From the NCBI GenBank assembly GCA_013399115.1, contig VXAA01000849.1, positions 1-64,000 of the forward strand: a stretch of 64,000 bases of DNA, written 5' to 3'. How positions within the stretch are numbered: position 1 is the first letter of the stretch; each line of letters opens with the position of its first letter. The notes under the pieces were generated by a model. That model was not told the origin of the DNA, made no database searches, and saw only the letters and a program-made list of their open reading frames with translations. The position numbers were made by a program, and so were the translations under genes. Below, one piece after another: positions 49,441 through 62,245 of this stretch. Source of the DNA: Anseranas semipalmata (taxonomy: Eukaryota; Chordata; Aves; Anseriformes; Anseranatidae).

Positions 49441-51141
49441 AAAAGTGCTCTTTGAATCCTTTGGCAAAAAGTTTCACCAACACTAATAACATGAATAACA
49501 ATCCTATGGAAATTAGCTGGAACATCAAAATTGTATTCGTTATTACCTGGTGATCTCATGAGAAAGGAGAATCATACTGGAAAAGGCTCCAGTTGCTCTC
49601 CCTCATATCACAGAGTACTATTTTCACCTGGTTTAGTACTGTGAACAGGAGCTGGGGATGCATAATCTATACTTTTCTGACTGCACCATTTCACCTTATA
49701 AACCTAAAAAACTAGTAATATCTCTGCCTATTCCTTTGTAAAATACACATAATTCACCCATTAAGGGTAGACTGTGTATCTTAAATAATGGCCTTAATTA
49801 AGATAGTCCCGAATATTGTGTTGGAAATTTATTGCTGTGTTACAACCATTCACTGAAGTGGAAATATTTTTCTTTGTCTACATGGGAAACAGTACCTTTA
49901 TTCCTTAAGACAGCCTTCAAGGGGGGAAAAAAAAAAAAAAAAACTTTTTTAAAAAAAGTTCTATTTTTGTAATAAAAATATTTTCAAAAGTGAAAAAATA
50001 TTGTTTTCACCAAAATTTCTTATATGAAAAAAAACATCATTCCTAATTCACTCTACCTGTAATATGTTTCAGCCATTTCAATGAAAAAGCCCACTACAAG
50101 AGCAAATACTGTATTTATACCATAGGAAGAGGTTATAAACCCTATGTTGTGAGATCCAGTGGATTTCAAAAGAGCAAAAGATGTTCTTAGAGAATTTTTA
50201 TAAAGTAATATCAAAATAAGTGCAATCTGAGACGTCAATCATTTCATAACATTTACTGAAAATCATTGTGTTAGCTAAAGAAACATATTTGCCCTCTTCC
50301 ATAATATGCAGGCAAATACAAATATCTGTTTTTCACTTGTTGCTGTATTATCAACAACAATTATTTTGTTGGGTGATTTTTTCCAATTAAAAAGCTATAA
50401 CCTCATTAAAACCTCCCAAGTTTTATTTTGGAAAAAAAGAGTGACATAGGATCTGTGAAGTGAAACTCACAGTGCCAGTAAAGCTGATGAGAAATTACAA
50501 AAAGGAGAAGCCTTTTCTTTGGCTGAAACCAGTCACTCTGCATGAATCAGGCAAATTTCAGAAGAAAAAAAAAAAAAGTTTGCTCTCCTTATTCTGAAAA
50601 ATTAATTTCCTTTTGAAATCTTACTGGCAAACTTCATGAATCTTCCTAATGTAATTTTAGAGTTTTAGAGAACTTCTAAAGCTATGCTCCCAAGTGAAGT
50701 TACCACAGAGAAAGCAGCATATGACAAAAGATTTACCAATGCTTATTAATCTGGAAGGTCTGTGGAAAGAAACTCTAGGCCACTGTTTGGACATAAAAAA
50801 ATACTTTCTCCTTTCCATCTAGACTATTTCACAGCAGTTCTTGATACGTGTTTTACCATGCATAGCCATTCAAAATAAAAGCTCCATGAGTTTGCTTTCA
50901 GGAAAATAAGACTCTTGCCTGGCTGCCTTTAAAGAGAAGGGATCATAGATCAAAGGAAAAGCAGCCAGGTGGGTCAGGGGCAAACACCAGCATTTCCTGA
51001 CCCCCTTTACTTGTTTACATATAATCACAAAATAGCTGTAAAACTGAAAATCTGATGTGTGTGTGAGAGTGAGAAGGAAATGGAACCATACTAATTTGAA
51101 GAAATAGGAGTATATATAGTTTAAATATTATAATTCTTGAG
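49441..51141. other. Stretch without a gene
   Basis: A-rich runs at 49927-49943 and 50563-50577. No gene seen until the candidate 3' end below. Confidence 0.5.
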
Positions 51142-51147
51142 TTTATT
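51142..51147 (-). other. AATAAA polyadenylation signal for the candidate minus-strand gene
   Basis: AATAAA on the minus strand, about 80 bases after the candidate stop codon at 51228-51230. Its place fits a short 3' UTR. A lone AATAAA in AT-rich DNA is common, so it counts only together with the exon. Confidence 0.35.
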
Positions 51148-51227
51148 CTATAGTGACTTAACATTCATTCAATGTTATGTATCTATTGTGTGTTTGTGTT
51201 TCATTTGTTAAATTTGGCTTCTGTTCT

Positions 51228-51317
51228 CTACAGAAGGTCCAATGAAGCCAGAAAGTCATCTGTACGTAGTTCATAGAGAGAGGGTCGGTCTGTAGCAGAC
51301 CCCACTACCAGGCCATC
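51228..51317 (-). CDS. Candidate terminal coding exon, product not recognised
   Basis: On the minus strand a good acceptor (TTACTTTCTGCTTTGTACAG, ending at 51318, with a CTAAT branch-point-like word about 25 bases before) opens a 29-codon frame that ends in TAG. The peptide starts DGLVVGSATDRPS, has a Tyr-Glu-Leu-Arg stretch and ends TDDFLASLDLL. The other two frames hit stops early. It joins in frame to the candidate exon at 58301-58395, whose last codon is complete. AATAAA follows about 80 bases past the stop. The frame is also open upstream through the acceptor for about 37 codons, so a single longer exon or a chance frame is possible. I do not recognise the protein. The splice sites and frame are seen; that it is a gene is inference. 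Confidence 0.38.
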   Translation of the reverse strand, partial: DGLVVGSATDRPSLYELRTDDFLASLDLL

Positions 51318-53454
51318 CTGTACAAAGCAGAAAGTAATTAAATTAGCACTCCATCGAGTTACACATCCCACGCTGAAAGTCCTTGTCTGCAGATTTGGTA
51401 TCAAGATTACATTAAACCCCTGAAATATGCTGGGTGAGGTTCAGTTTCTTAGCTTGTTCCTCCCTCACATTTCATGTGGTATATTTCTCAAACAGGGAAC
51501 CTGCTCATTCTCTCTGTTTACCAGTATCTGCCTGATAAAGTAGAACTGAAAACACTGTTGTACTGGAACGTTGGAGTTCAAAACAATTGCTAGCTACAAA
51601 AATAAAGGAAGGTCTTTCCTATGAAATCTATGAACTCGAAACAGGGATACAGAACTAGTCGTTGCCAATAACTTTAACTTCATTTATCTATATTTGGCAA
51701 AAATTGTGCTGCAGCTGGAGATGAAATGCTGAGCTAAATAACTGCAGCGACGTGAGCTCCAAAACAGCAATTACTAAGCTGTGCTGCCTTGTGTAAGATT
51801 TTACTTTTATTTATTGTATTTAAAGCAACTCTCTAACTATGTACAGTACAACAAGAATTGCCTGATCAAAAATGTCTGATTGCAAGGCATCTCAGTTCCA
51901 CTGTCAATATTGTTTAGTGTTTAGCAAGGCAAACATATCTTTCATGAAGCCAGATTAAAGTGGTGTGCATGGCAGTTTTACCATTCTACATACCTTTTTA
52001 TTGTTTCTAATTGCAAGGAATGACTCATTTTAAAGCTAAACTTGGCTTATCACAAATAATGAATATATTACATTTATTTTTTTTTCTAAAACTGGAAAAG
52101 CTCTTGATAGTTTTAAAAGGCTGAAGGAAAGGGGCACACAGTCCCTATCCATTGCCATAGTGAAAACCTCCATCTCTGAGGGTTAGGCTTTCTAACCTCT
52201 CTTCATGGTTATGAGAACAACAACAACAAATTAATAAAACTATTGGAGTAACTCCTCACCAGCATTGTTTCTATCATCTACTCTTTTAAAAAAGAAGAGA
52301 AAGCTGTGCTTTTTCCCAGTGTCATCTCTTCCTTACTGCTGGATGTCACTGTTCTCAAGTATGAAGCCCATGTAGTAGTAATAGTGGGTGATCTCCAGCA
52401 TTCATATCTAACTATCTACATGTATCCAGTGTACAGAGACTTATCTGTCTCAAGCACAAAGAATACAATTCAATACAAGAATATTGAACAAATTTCTTCA
52501 TGCATAAACAAATTAATCTAGGTAAATGTTGATTTTTCTGAGAAAGAAAAAGAGAAAAGGAAGTGACACATGAGTAATTGCTTTGGTTCCAAAGGTGACG
52601 TGATTTTTCCAAGATGGCATAGTATTATTACCAGCATTCTGTCCCTCAGACAGTTGCCTTTGTCCCTGTTTGCCATTTCTCTAACTCTGTATTCTCCCTT
52701 TTTTCTTTACAACCACATCCAGAAATTCTGATACAGAGCATTCCCCTTCATTCACGAGCTTTTTAACCCAAACAAGCATAAAGTCTTAACTACCTCAGTC
52801 ATTTTCTAGATGTGGAGAGCAGCACTTCTTTGGGACATACTGTCTTTCAGCATCTGGTTCCCAAACATTTAGGACCAATCATCCATTTCTGTCACTCAAA
52901 TTAAACAAAATTATTCTGCATTCTTATAATATAACTTTTATTTGAAGATAATACTGAAAATAATTCTTAATATAGTACCAGTTTTCAACTGCAGACCACC
53001 TACCATTGATCACCACTAGTCATCGGTGAAAACAAAACTGCTGATCTATTGCACACAGAATTAGTAACATTTGTTCCTCGTCATCTACATCCTGGAAACA
53101 GCTATGTCAGAGGAAGTAGTTACCTAGAGAAAAGTTGGTCATATTGCTCAATTTCTTTTAACTTCTCTTTGAGCTGCTCTTTCAACTGTATCCAAGGAAA
53201 AGCAATGTTTGATTCTTTCTGTGCTTACGGAGCACCAAGCAGACTGCTTTTATGTCCTGGAATGCTTCTCCACATTTATTCCAAGACTCCAAAACTTCCT
53301 GGGAGAGGCAGGTGGGAGGCTTGCTTCTTGTCACATTCCCTCAACTTCTGAACCTGCCTCTTTTAAATAGATAAATTTTAGTCTGGCACTACTCATACAA
53401 ACCTGTCTTTTGCTCTGATTTTGTGATTCTAGCCTCTGCTAAATTGCTTGATTG

Positions 53455-53535
53455 ATTGGTGAAAAGGAAAGGAAAATGAAGCAAGGTGAGGCAAGGCAGG
53501 AGAAAAAGAAGGCAAGGCAGGGAAAGGAATACAAG
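53455..53535 (+). repeat. Purine-rich degenerate (GGCAA)n-like minisatellite
   Basis: About 80 bases, nearly all purines, with repeated GGCAAGGCAGG, GAAAAAGAAGG and GGAAAGGAA words. It generates a lysine-rich spurious open frame (53452-53652). Confidence 0.7.
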
Positions 53536-56500
53536 TCCTGTAAGAAACTTCAGAATTCTTGGTGGAACTCATTACTGGATATAGACTGTCAAATCTTGGC
53601 TTCTGTCTTTATTTATTTGTCCATACTATCAGTCACTTTTGCAGTACCATAGGCACAATGTAGAAATATTTCAACATGTTAACCTACAACTGTGTCACCA
53701 CCATAACCATCTACAAGCTATAGTTATTCTCATAGTACTTGTTACTATAGAAGACCTTTCAGAATGGAAATGAGGAATTGCTAAGCACGTGCATTTAGCG
53801 GCCATTTACATCCCTAGACAAGCTGTTTTGTTCATTGAGAGGCTAATACCAAAGTCACTCTCATCTGATATTCCAGTCTGAATAGATTGGTGACCACCTG
53901 CATTTCACAGCCAGGTCCTTGCACCTTAAGGACCTGAAAATCATATTTTGGTTTGTTTTTCCTTTGCAGAGTCACTAAAAGATGGCTCATCTAAACATTT
54001 CTATAGCCATTGCTCAGTAAAACAAATGATCTGAAGCATCCCAGCATCATTGCTAGTGTGTTTAAAGTACAGTTCCTGTTTCCTGTTTTTACCTCAGAAA
54101 GCTTACACTTGATATTCAACTCCCTACGCAAAGAGAGACTGCACACATACTTCTAGGGTAATCTAACTTGTACCAGAGACTGCTAGAGATTAACTGACTG
54201 GGTGCTGCTGATGCTGACACACTGATATATGGCTGTCTGCTTCTCCTTTAATAACTTAAGGCCATTGCATATGCTGAATGTTGTTTGGGCTGTGGTGCTT
54301 CAACATAACATGAAGCAGCAACAACACCAACATATAATTTACACTGGAGTGTCTATATTTTATTTTCACACATAGAACTCAGATATGATTCTTCCTTTTA
54401 AAGCAAAGCTTCCTTTTCTATTCATCACACACTACCAATCATTACTACTTACACATCTTAGAGAAAATAATGTACCATGTATCAGAAAAACTGACAGGGC
54501 AAACGACTGAAATTTAACACATCCATACAAATTGGGAAGAAACTGCTGGACTGTTACACAAGCAGTAATAATAGCAGCCACATTTCTTTTCTAAAAATGG
54601 AATAACTATCCTGCCATTTATAACAGTTTGGTATTTATACACCTCCATAAGTGTTCGAACCATTCTTGAGTGATTCTGAGGCCCAAGTCATGGTTCAGTT
54701 GTTTTGGAAAGATCAACAGTTAGTCAATACACATTACAAAGTAAGATCCTGATGAACCACTTGTACTAAATGAGATAATGGCCTTCAGGAATCTTCTCCC
54801 TGCTATCAAGATTAGATTCTGTTTGAGGAAGATTTATGTGCACGTGGATCTCTGATTGCATTTACTCTTTGCATTGAGATCTGTTCTCCATTATCCAATT
54901 CACCACCCTTTATGTCTTATATTCAATTCGTAGCTATTAAATAAGAAGGACTTATGTTCTGAAACTTGTATTAATGTATATGATTACCATGGTAATGGGA
55001 GCAGTCAGTATCTTCTTCAAATTCCAGATATGTATTGGCTGCCTTTTGTATGCTGTACTGTTCTCTTTTTGACTACATGGTCACCCCTTCCGTTACCAGC
55101 CCTCTGCAGTAGACCAGACATAAAATTCTATGTCAGCTCCAGAACCGGTAAGATATAGACTCCAGAAAACACTAAACCTGCTAAAATAAGAGGTTTTGTC
55201 TGGAGTTGAAAGCATTTCAGCTGAAAGCCAAGAGGTAAGATAAAGGTAGCCCATAGTTTGTCCCACCTCTGACTTGAGCAAACACCTTGCTTTGCCCTCT
55301 TAGAGACGTGCAGCTTCCCATTGTGAGACCCTCTTTTCCTAGGGTACCTGCAGTGTAGGTAAATTACTGCCACAGCAGTAAGATAATTCCAGTTTCCACA
55401 CTCTCCTGATCTGCCTCTGACTCATGTTCAATTAGGCACTGATTTCTAGACAGTAATTTTTTCCTTTTTATGCCAGCTGAGGGCCAGGCTCCACCATCCT
55501 CTGAGCTTATGGCTTATGATCTCTATGAAGCCCATGTTCCTTTTTGGTTACACCACAGAATTCACTTTCACCTGTTTTATCATAACAAATCTAAAAGAAT
55601 GCCTTATTGCTGCCATGCTAGTATGACTCTGAAGTCAATGACTACTCAGATGGATGGGTCTGAGAAACGGAAGTGGGTCTGTCCATCTACAAGAGTGTGC
55701 ATTATTTATAAACTGAAATCATTTAAAAGGCCCAGCAAAAATACACTGGACATCATAAACCATGACTTCAGACAAGGAAATAACTAAGTAGCCCATATTC
55801 TTTGATAGCAAACCTTTTCTGAAGGCAAACTATTGCCCTAACCTTTCTAAATAAGAAAAGAGATGAAGAACAATTTATAAGGCTTATACTAGACTCAAGA
55901 TCCTCATTTTTTATTTGTGTGGTTGGCCTGCTGGGATTTTTTGTTTGTTATGGAGGTATTTTCTTTCTTTATACAGAATGCAATATTGTTAAAAACAAAG
56001 GTATACTGTTGTTAGTAGATCTGGCCTGTATATCTTTCAACTAACATTAGTTATTAGGTCAGAAATAGAACTTACGTTGTTACTAAATCCATATTCTAGC
56101 ACAAATACCTTGCTAGTAAGACAGCACTTTTCTTCATATGGTAGACAGGAGCTGAAGAGAGGCAATGGTGAGAGATAATAACAGTGGAATCTCATTTACC
56201 CTAAAACATTGCATAAAACTTAGGCTGCATTTTTCCTCCGCCTTACTGAACTGTTTTCCTTTAAATTCCCAGGAGCAGCCAGGTGAATCAGGAAAGCATG
56301 AGAACGAAGATTAAACAGATTTCCTTTCCTACATTTCCACTCAGGTGAGGGGAAAGGATTCCAAAAAAAGTAGGTTTTTTAACTGTATTTTTTTGGAGGG
56401 AAAGAAATAAATTTTGAAAAGAGAAACATTTCATTTAGAAATTATTAGCAACTTTTACTGTAGAGAATAGTGAAATTATGGGTCTGCCAAAATGGCTGAG

Positions 56501-56920
56501 ATTATTTTATGAAAAAAAAAATCATTGGAAAAGCAGAAAAACTGAAAGTAAAGGAATGAAGATCTTGGATAATCCAGCATATTCCACTGAAGCCAAGAGA
56601 GCCAAGGATAAAATGGAGGGTGCATAGTTTCCAATTTATTGTTTCCTATATTTCACGCATTGCCTAATAAAAGTGCCATTACTAGAAACTCAGTAGGCGC
56701 TGTGGGAAGATTACCTCTAACATCAAGATCACGTGAAATAATACAGAACATTTGCCAGAAAGTTTAATTTCAGTAATCCCAAAATTATTTCTGGATTTGC
56801 ATTGAACAATTGGAATAAAGGTTTGAGAGCTAGATGCTGATAATGTTGCTATCTATTTCCTTGGTTTCACACTCTCTCCCAGTAATTGTGGATCTGCACA
56901 GACACATGAGACTGGTTCAG

Positions 56921-57002
56921 TTCTGTCTTTCACTAACTACAATACGAACCCAAGCCACTTTTCTCCAAAGAGATTGCTCTAGACACTGAACTAGGCATTC
57001 AG
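56921..57002 (-). repeat. Ancient tRNA-derived SINE relic
   Basis: On the minus strand an A-box-like TAGTTCAGTGTCTAGAGCA (56975-56993) is followed about 25 bases later by a B-box-like GGGTTCGTATT (56941-56951). Order and spacing fit a tRNA-derived head, and the text around it resembles old amniote tRNA-SINEs. No full tRNA cloverleaf can be drawn, so it is not a tRNA gene. Confidence 0.5.
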
Positions 57003-57269
57003 AGTACTCAGACACCCTTTACATTGTTTTAATATTCCTTGAGTTGACAAGAAAAGAGCCCAGTATCCTAGTGGCTACCAAGACTGCAGACTACCTTGGT
57101 TTCAGGCACAGTTCTGAACCAGTCATAACGTGACTTGAACATGGTTCTTGCATTTCTCAAGCAAATGTCTTGACAACAGACTGTCAGTCAGTCTAAGCAC
57201 TAGCTTCCTCAACCTGCTTCTGGTGGTGTTTCACAATAATTGGTTATTCATTAATCCAGTGAGTAAATC

Positions 57270-57362
57270 ACAGTTTAGCCCTATGGTTAGAGCATTAGTC
57301 TAAGAAACATGGCAAGTGGCTTCTCATCCCTCCTCCACTGATTGCTTAAGTCACCTATGCAA
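57270..57362 (+). repeat. Ancient tRNA-derived SINE relic
   Basis: The A-box-like TAGCCCTATGGTTAGAGCA (57276-57294) is followed by ATTAGTCTAAGAAACATGG, a degraded B-box region and CTCCTCCACTGATTGC. This is the order of the old amniote SINE ('tagtggttagagca...ctctgccactgatt'). Confidence 0.55.
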
Positions 57363-58300
57363 TTGAAACAGCAATGACTTACAAGCACTTTTTTACCGGG
57401 ATATCCTAACCAGATGGCTCATGTTTTCTGCTAGGAGTTAGACACCAGGATTCTTCCTTCGTTAGGAGGAAAGAGGGACCATCTCCCACACTGAATAAAT
57501 GCTCAATGCTCAAGACAGACAAAGTGTGGGAGGAAAAGGGGCAAAAAGGAGATAATGATGGAAAGTGACTGTCTCAGATCAAATAGACAATCATGATAAA
57601 AGTGGGATTAAAATTCAGCCCTCTGGCAGCCAGGACACAGCCTCAGTTACCAGATGGTCTTGCCTGTCCTCGTTTCCTTGGCTGCTGTTTTTCCTAACCC
57701 ACTCCTTACATCACTCCATCTCATCTGGCTTTAGAGCCCAACATGGGTTGACAAAGCAACCCTGCGCTCCATTTCTGGGCAGTGGAAACCTCCCTTCCTC
57801 TCATCCTGGTGCAGGTGCTGAGATAGCTGAGAGGAGCCATCCCCTGAAACTGCAAAATCTTTGGCTATAAGAGGGCCTTAAGATGATGAGACTGGGATGG
57901 CTATATTTCATCCTGATCTAGACAAGATGAACCTCTATGATTCAGCTTCCCTGTCCAGGCACTATAACTGTTCGCCTTACAGAGATACCATGAAATGTAT
58001 TCCAAAATCCTCAGAAAAAAAAATATTAAGTACGCATTATTTTTACTATCTTTGCAGACACATCCAAATACATTTATTAGCTGCTGACTCTTCGACTATT
58101 AACAACCCCATCTGATATTTTTACAAAAGTTGGAGGAAACAATGGATCTAAGATCCCTCAACACAGTAACCATAACTAACAGCTGGCTGTTTTAATGGTA
58201 CCCAATGCAAAGAATAGGAGATGTTGTCAGTGATGCTGACCAAGGAGGTGTGCTGTTAAAAAGAGAAAGGGAAAAGCACTACACAACTGAGCATACTTAC

Positions 58301-58395
58301 CAGCTGGATGAGGCAGCAGACAGGTGCAAAACAGCCATTTGGGGGCTCAAGCTGGTTTTCTCTGTATTCCAAAGGACTGACACTAGAACAGCTTT
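58301..58395 (-). CDS. Candidate internal coding exon, product not recognised
   Basis: Both edges are strong on the minus strand: acceptor TTTGTGTTTCTTCACAG (ending 58396) and donor CTG followed by GTAAGTATG (58292-58300). The exon is 95 bases. In the frame that starts with two bases of a split codon it has no stop; it reads through SPLEYRENQ and EPPNGCFAPVCC and ends in a complete CTG codon. That phase fits exactly the exon at 51228-51317. A second frame is also open but would run into a stop in the terminal exon, and the third has an early stop. No upstream exon with the matching phase was found with confidence before 64000. The protein is not recognised. It may be coding or part of a non-coding RNA. 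Confidence 0.38.
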
Positions 58396-58689
58396 CTGTG
58401 AAGAAACACAAATTGAGAGTGATAGTCCAGAAGTGACGAGTCAATGAAAAGGGACAGTATCTCAGCTCCCACATTTTTAAGAATTAGGCCCCTCACACAT
58501 ACGCGCTGTTTTTCAATATTGTTCTCTGCAATAAAAACTGAGATTGTTTTCTGAACAGGATGCCAGCTGCTTCCTGTTCATGCTACTAATACATAACACT
58601 GCCATTGTATCAAATCAAGGGATCCTCACTCTGATCATCAGCCAGCAGAACAAATGCACTATATTAAGTAAATCCTTATAAAAGGCTAC

Positions 58690-58765
58690 AGCTTCGATTG
58701 GTGGAATTCCATGCAGTCACACTGACTTCAGTAACATTTTACTCCTGTTTAGGACCTAATCTGCA
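58690..58765 (-). repeat. Relic of an ancient amniote repeat
   Basis: The reverse complement contains AACAGGAGTAAAATGTTACTG followed by AAGTCAGTGTGACTGC. This resembles the old repeat block 'caggagtaactccattgaagtcagtggagttac' also represented at 49345-49440. Confidence 0.5.
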
Positions 58766-59129
58766 TTTAATTTTACCTTTCACATGATTAGCTAATATGT
58801 TGTACTATATATTAGGGTATAGCAAGTACCTTGTGTAATACATACACAGATACATAGGAAATACAGTTCTGTAGTGTAAGCCCCACAGTTAGTCACACTC
58901 GCTAGTTAAGACCTCTCAGGCACATTGCAATGAAATCATACACAAACAGCACAGAGCTCCCTATAGCATGAGCTGAGTCCATGAGCTCTTTTGCCACAAA
59001 GAAGCATTCTCTGACCTTCAGTGACTCTTGCTGTAAGCATCCCCTTCCCTCCCAAGAGGCGATCTTCCCCAAGAAGCCACTGCCTCGTTCCATGCAACTC
59101 AAATCTGCTGTTACCATGGTTAATATTTC
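58766..59129. other. Stretch without a confirmed gene
   Basis: Part of a 96-codon minus-strand open frame (58902-59192) lies here, but its upstream part is a SINE relic and it has no domain. Confidence 0.45.
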
Positions 59130-59200
59130 TGACTTGATTGGCACCACTAGTAATTGAACTGCAGTCTCTTGAGTGCAGCAAGCTCTATTCATTAGCCCCT
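59130..59200 (-). repeat. Ancient tRNA-derived SINE relic
   Basis: On the minus strand GGCTAATGAATAGAGCT (A-box-like, 59181-59197) is followed by a CACTCAAGAGACTGC stretch and AGTTCAATTA (B-box-like, 59151-59160). This fits the old SINE order 'taatggttagagc...actcaggag...ggttcaatt'. Confidence 0.55.
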
Positions 59201-62139
59201 ATTGTGTTAGGACACTGCATCAACCCACATTATTCTTCTGTGTTAAGGAGAAAAAAAAAACAGCTATGAATACAAACTTATGTTGCCATACAAGATCATG
59301 CAGTTTTGTTCTTGGATTAATTTTCTGAAATGAAATAAAATATTGCACATACACTTTATTTATATCAAAAGCAATGCAATATGGGATGAGGCACCTTCAT
59401 TTTGACTGCATAATGTTATGTATATCTAAAGCCTTAAATAGCTCAGTATATCAGCTTTATAAGAGTTCTAATTTGCTCATCATATTAGCAAAATATTTGC
59501 CGTCATTTTTCTAATTTTCTCCACTTTATACAGAGTACAACAACTTTGTACAAAGTTGTTGATTTGAGTCTAAATACGACAGTATGCTATATAAGCAATG
59601 AAGAATCCTATACCAGAAGGTTTCCTGTACAAGGAACAGGACAGATAAACTTCATATTGCAACATCTAACTGCCTATTTAGAGCAAGATTTTATATATTA
59701 TATATCTCTCAGTAGCTATTATGAATGACTCCACAATATATGTAAGTGATTTAGACCAATTAGAAATTACTTCATAAATCTTGGTAATTTTGAGCTGTCA
59801 AGTTTAGTAGAAGTAGCCAAAATATGAGAAATATTTTGTATCCTGAACCTATAAAGTCTCCAACAAATGAGTAACCTCTGACATCAGGGAGACGACCATA
59901 CCAGCAAGGTGTTCCAGAGTGATCCTTTTGTTCAACCTGCTGCATTTTTACTGTAATAAATACCCTTCTGCTTTCATCTTTGCAAAAGTTTCCATGCTTT
60001 GTCTGTTTTATTCCTTTTTTCTTCCCCCTTTACACAGGCCATTTAAAGAGGCCTGAGAAATATTTGCTGCAAAAACTCTTACCCGTGGAGAAAAGGAAAA
60101 TAAAAAAAGAATAATAAGAAGAAATAAAGATAAGAGAAACACAGGTGCCAAAGGACAAAGATCTGCTTTTCTCCATCAACCTGCCTTGGCACTGTAAGAT
60201 GGATCTTAGAGTACAAGGAGCTTGCGGGGCTTCAGGAATGTGAGTTTGAGAAAGGTGGATGGGAGGGAGAGGGAGAGACACTGTGAGATACTGACAACAG
60301 GCAAACTGTTTCTCATCATAGCTTGCTATTAAGTGGAGTAAGCTGTTCTTCCTGCTCTCAGTGTAAAAGCAGTGCCAAGATTCTCACCTTTCCGCAATTT
60401 CCACTCTGAGTTGAAAATGCAGTAATATATTCTCTATTTCTTCAGTTTCCAGCCTCATCTGAGGCCACTGCATTATGTGAAGTCACACAGGTTTACAAGG
60501 AGTGAGGCAAGCCACACGGAACAGCACATGTACTATAGGAAACACACTCACACAACACAGCAGTACAAAAGAGAAGTTCTATGAGATGTGCGCCACTGAG
60601 TCCACAGGATGGATGGCCTGACAGTAGCCCTGACTCGTCTCAGCTCTGAGAGCTGCCAGTGCTTGGCACATCAGAAAAATCTAGTTGTGTTCCATTTTAT
60701 ACAAGAGACTATCGAGGCATGCAAAACTGGTGGCTCTGTGTGTTTTGATCCTCTTCCATAGCATGCAGACCATAACCTTTACCTCCCCCTTTATCATTGT
60801 AAAACTTACTTAGTACTTGTGAGGTACTCAGTTGCCAGAAGAAAGTCCATGATGCCATAAAAATTCCTTATCTGGTGTTTGCCTGCTGCAGGGACAGCAT
60901 GTGAGGAGCACTGTGAGTGACAAACCCAAACAGACCATGAAACACAGAATTAACTGAACTTTCTTCACTGTGAGTGTGCTCATGTAGATTCTCTGATGTC
61001 TAATAAGATAGCTGAGCTGACTTAGAGAAGTTTTGAGGTACCCACCCCTGAGGCAAGTTTAGATTAGATTGTCCAGTAGCTTTGAAGTCATTAGAGAAAA
61101 AAGTGGCCAGCAGACAGTAACAAGAGACTCATTTCTTAAGAAAATGAGGTTAAAAATAAAAATTGATTGCCTGTCTTATTCAGCAATCTCTGTCCATGCC
61201 ATTCAATAAACGAAGTAGGAACCCCATGGAAAAACACAGTATGTGGTCATGTAATAGTTCTCACAGTACGTGTGCCAATAGGTATGTATGCCTGTGGGCA
61301 TCAGATTAAGGCACATGGCTGTCCTAATACTGACATATTCACACTTCTGATTACCTTTTACAACAGTAATTTAAGTTTAATCTTCCTTTAATTTATCCTC
61401 AGGTGTGCATTAAATACATGTATAATCCAACTGGTTACATGCCTTCTTATACTTTTTCTGCATGTTTAGGTTAAACTGGTAAATTAGTGCACCAGCCCAA
61501 GCTCTGTGCCACCAGTTACACTCCTGGAGCACAGCCACATGTGCTCCTGTAGTGCCCTGATTTCTTTTTCTCCTTTCACAGCCGCACCACCAGGTGGGAT
61601 TTGTAGCTTGAAGTAGCCCCACAACTGGTCATCTCTGGCACACGTTAACCGTGCACCCTTTGTTTCACAATTTACACAGTCCTCTTCAAGTTCCTGCTGG
61701 GACCACAGCAAGCAAAACTCATGTACAAGCAGCCTGGTTATTTCCATGCCCGTCAGCTTTCATTCTTTTTGTTGGCCAACATGCCTGCTACATAAATAAT
61801 CATGGTTTAAGAATAGAGCTAAATTCTATTCCTCTGTTTGACATACTGGACTAACTGCAAATATTCTCAGCTCAGCTTTTTAGAGCAGTTTGTAAACAAC
61901 ACAAAAACCAGATGTGACTCGGAAAGGACACTCGCATGTAAATATAAAAAGACATAATTCAAAGTACAATTTTAAGTCTTGGTAGTTCACACCCATTTTA
62001 ACTTCACACTTTGATGGCAACAACCCTGACCTGACAAATACTACTGTGTACATTTCTATAAAATCAAGTACTTTACAGGATCTTAAAATCACAGTCACAT
62101 TACATTAATAGTAGTGGACCTTTCCTTGAGCCCAGTACA
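59201..62139. other. Stretch without a gene
   Basis: No recognised coding sequence. A GTGAG donor on the minus strand at 60381-60387 with a short open frame was considered and rejected. A piece near 60478-60510 resembles an ancient repeat. Confidence 0.5.
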
Positions 62140-62245
62140 TACACACAGATTCTCTAAAGTACCTGAGGAATATAGGTGCATAAACACTACTGAAGGTCAA
62201 TGGGATTTCTGTGGCTAAATCCCTAAGGCATGTTGGAATCAGTCC
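62140..62245 (+). repeat. Relic of an ancient amniote repeat
   Basis: The order TAGGTGCATAAACACTACTG, AGGTCAATGGGATTTCTG, GCTAAATCCCTAAGGC, ATCAGTCCCTTA matches 'aggcacctaactcccattgaagtcaatgggatttaggcgcctaaatacctttgaggatctgggcctta'-type repeats common in bird and reptile DNA. Confidence 0.55.

Larger units (their letters stand above)
51318..58300. other. Putative intron between the two candidate exons; otherwise no gene seen
   Basis: If the exons are real, this is a 6,983-base GT-AG intron on the minus strand. It contains a purine-rich low-complexity part (53455-53535) and two ancient SINE-like relics (56921-57002 and 57270-57362). The open frame at 55470-55787 (plus, 105 residues) has no recognisable domain. 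Confidence 0.35.

Noticed and set aside
55470..55787. 105-codon plus-strand open frame
   Set aside because: No domain, no splice support, and it lies in the putative intron of the minus-strand candidate.
56921..57002. tRNA gene
   Set aside because: A- and B-box-like words are present, but the acceptor stem and anticodon arm do not pair; SINE relic is the better call.
58902..59192. 96-codon minus-strand open frame
   Set aside because: Its start lies in a tRNA-derived SINE relic and no domain is visible.
60388..60470. Possible minus-strand exon with GTGAGAAT donor and a Glu-rich frame
   Set aside because: Its only open phase does not fit the candidate exon at 58301, the acceptor is weak, and the adjoining sequence resembles an ancient repeat.
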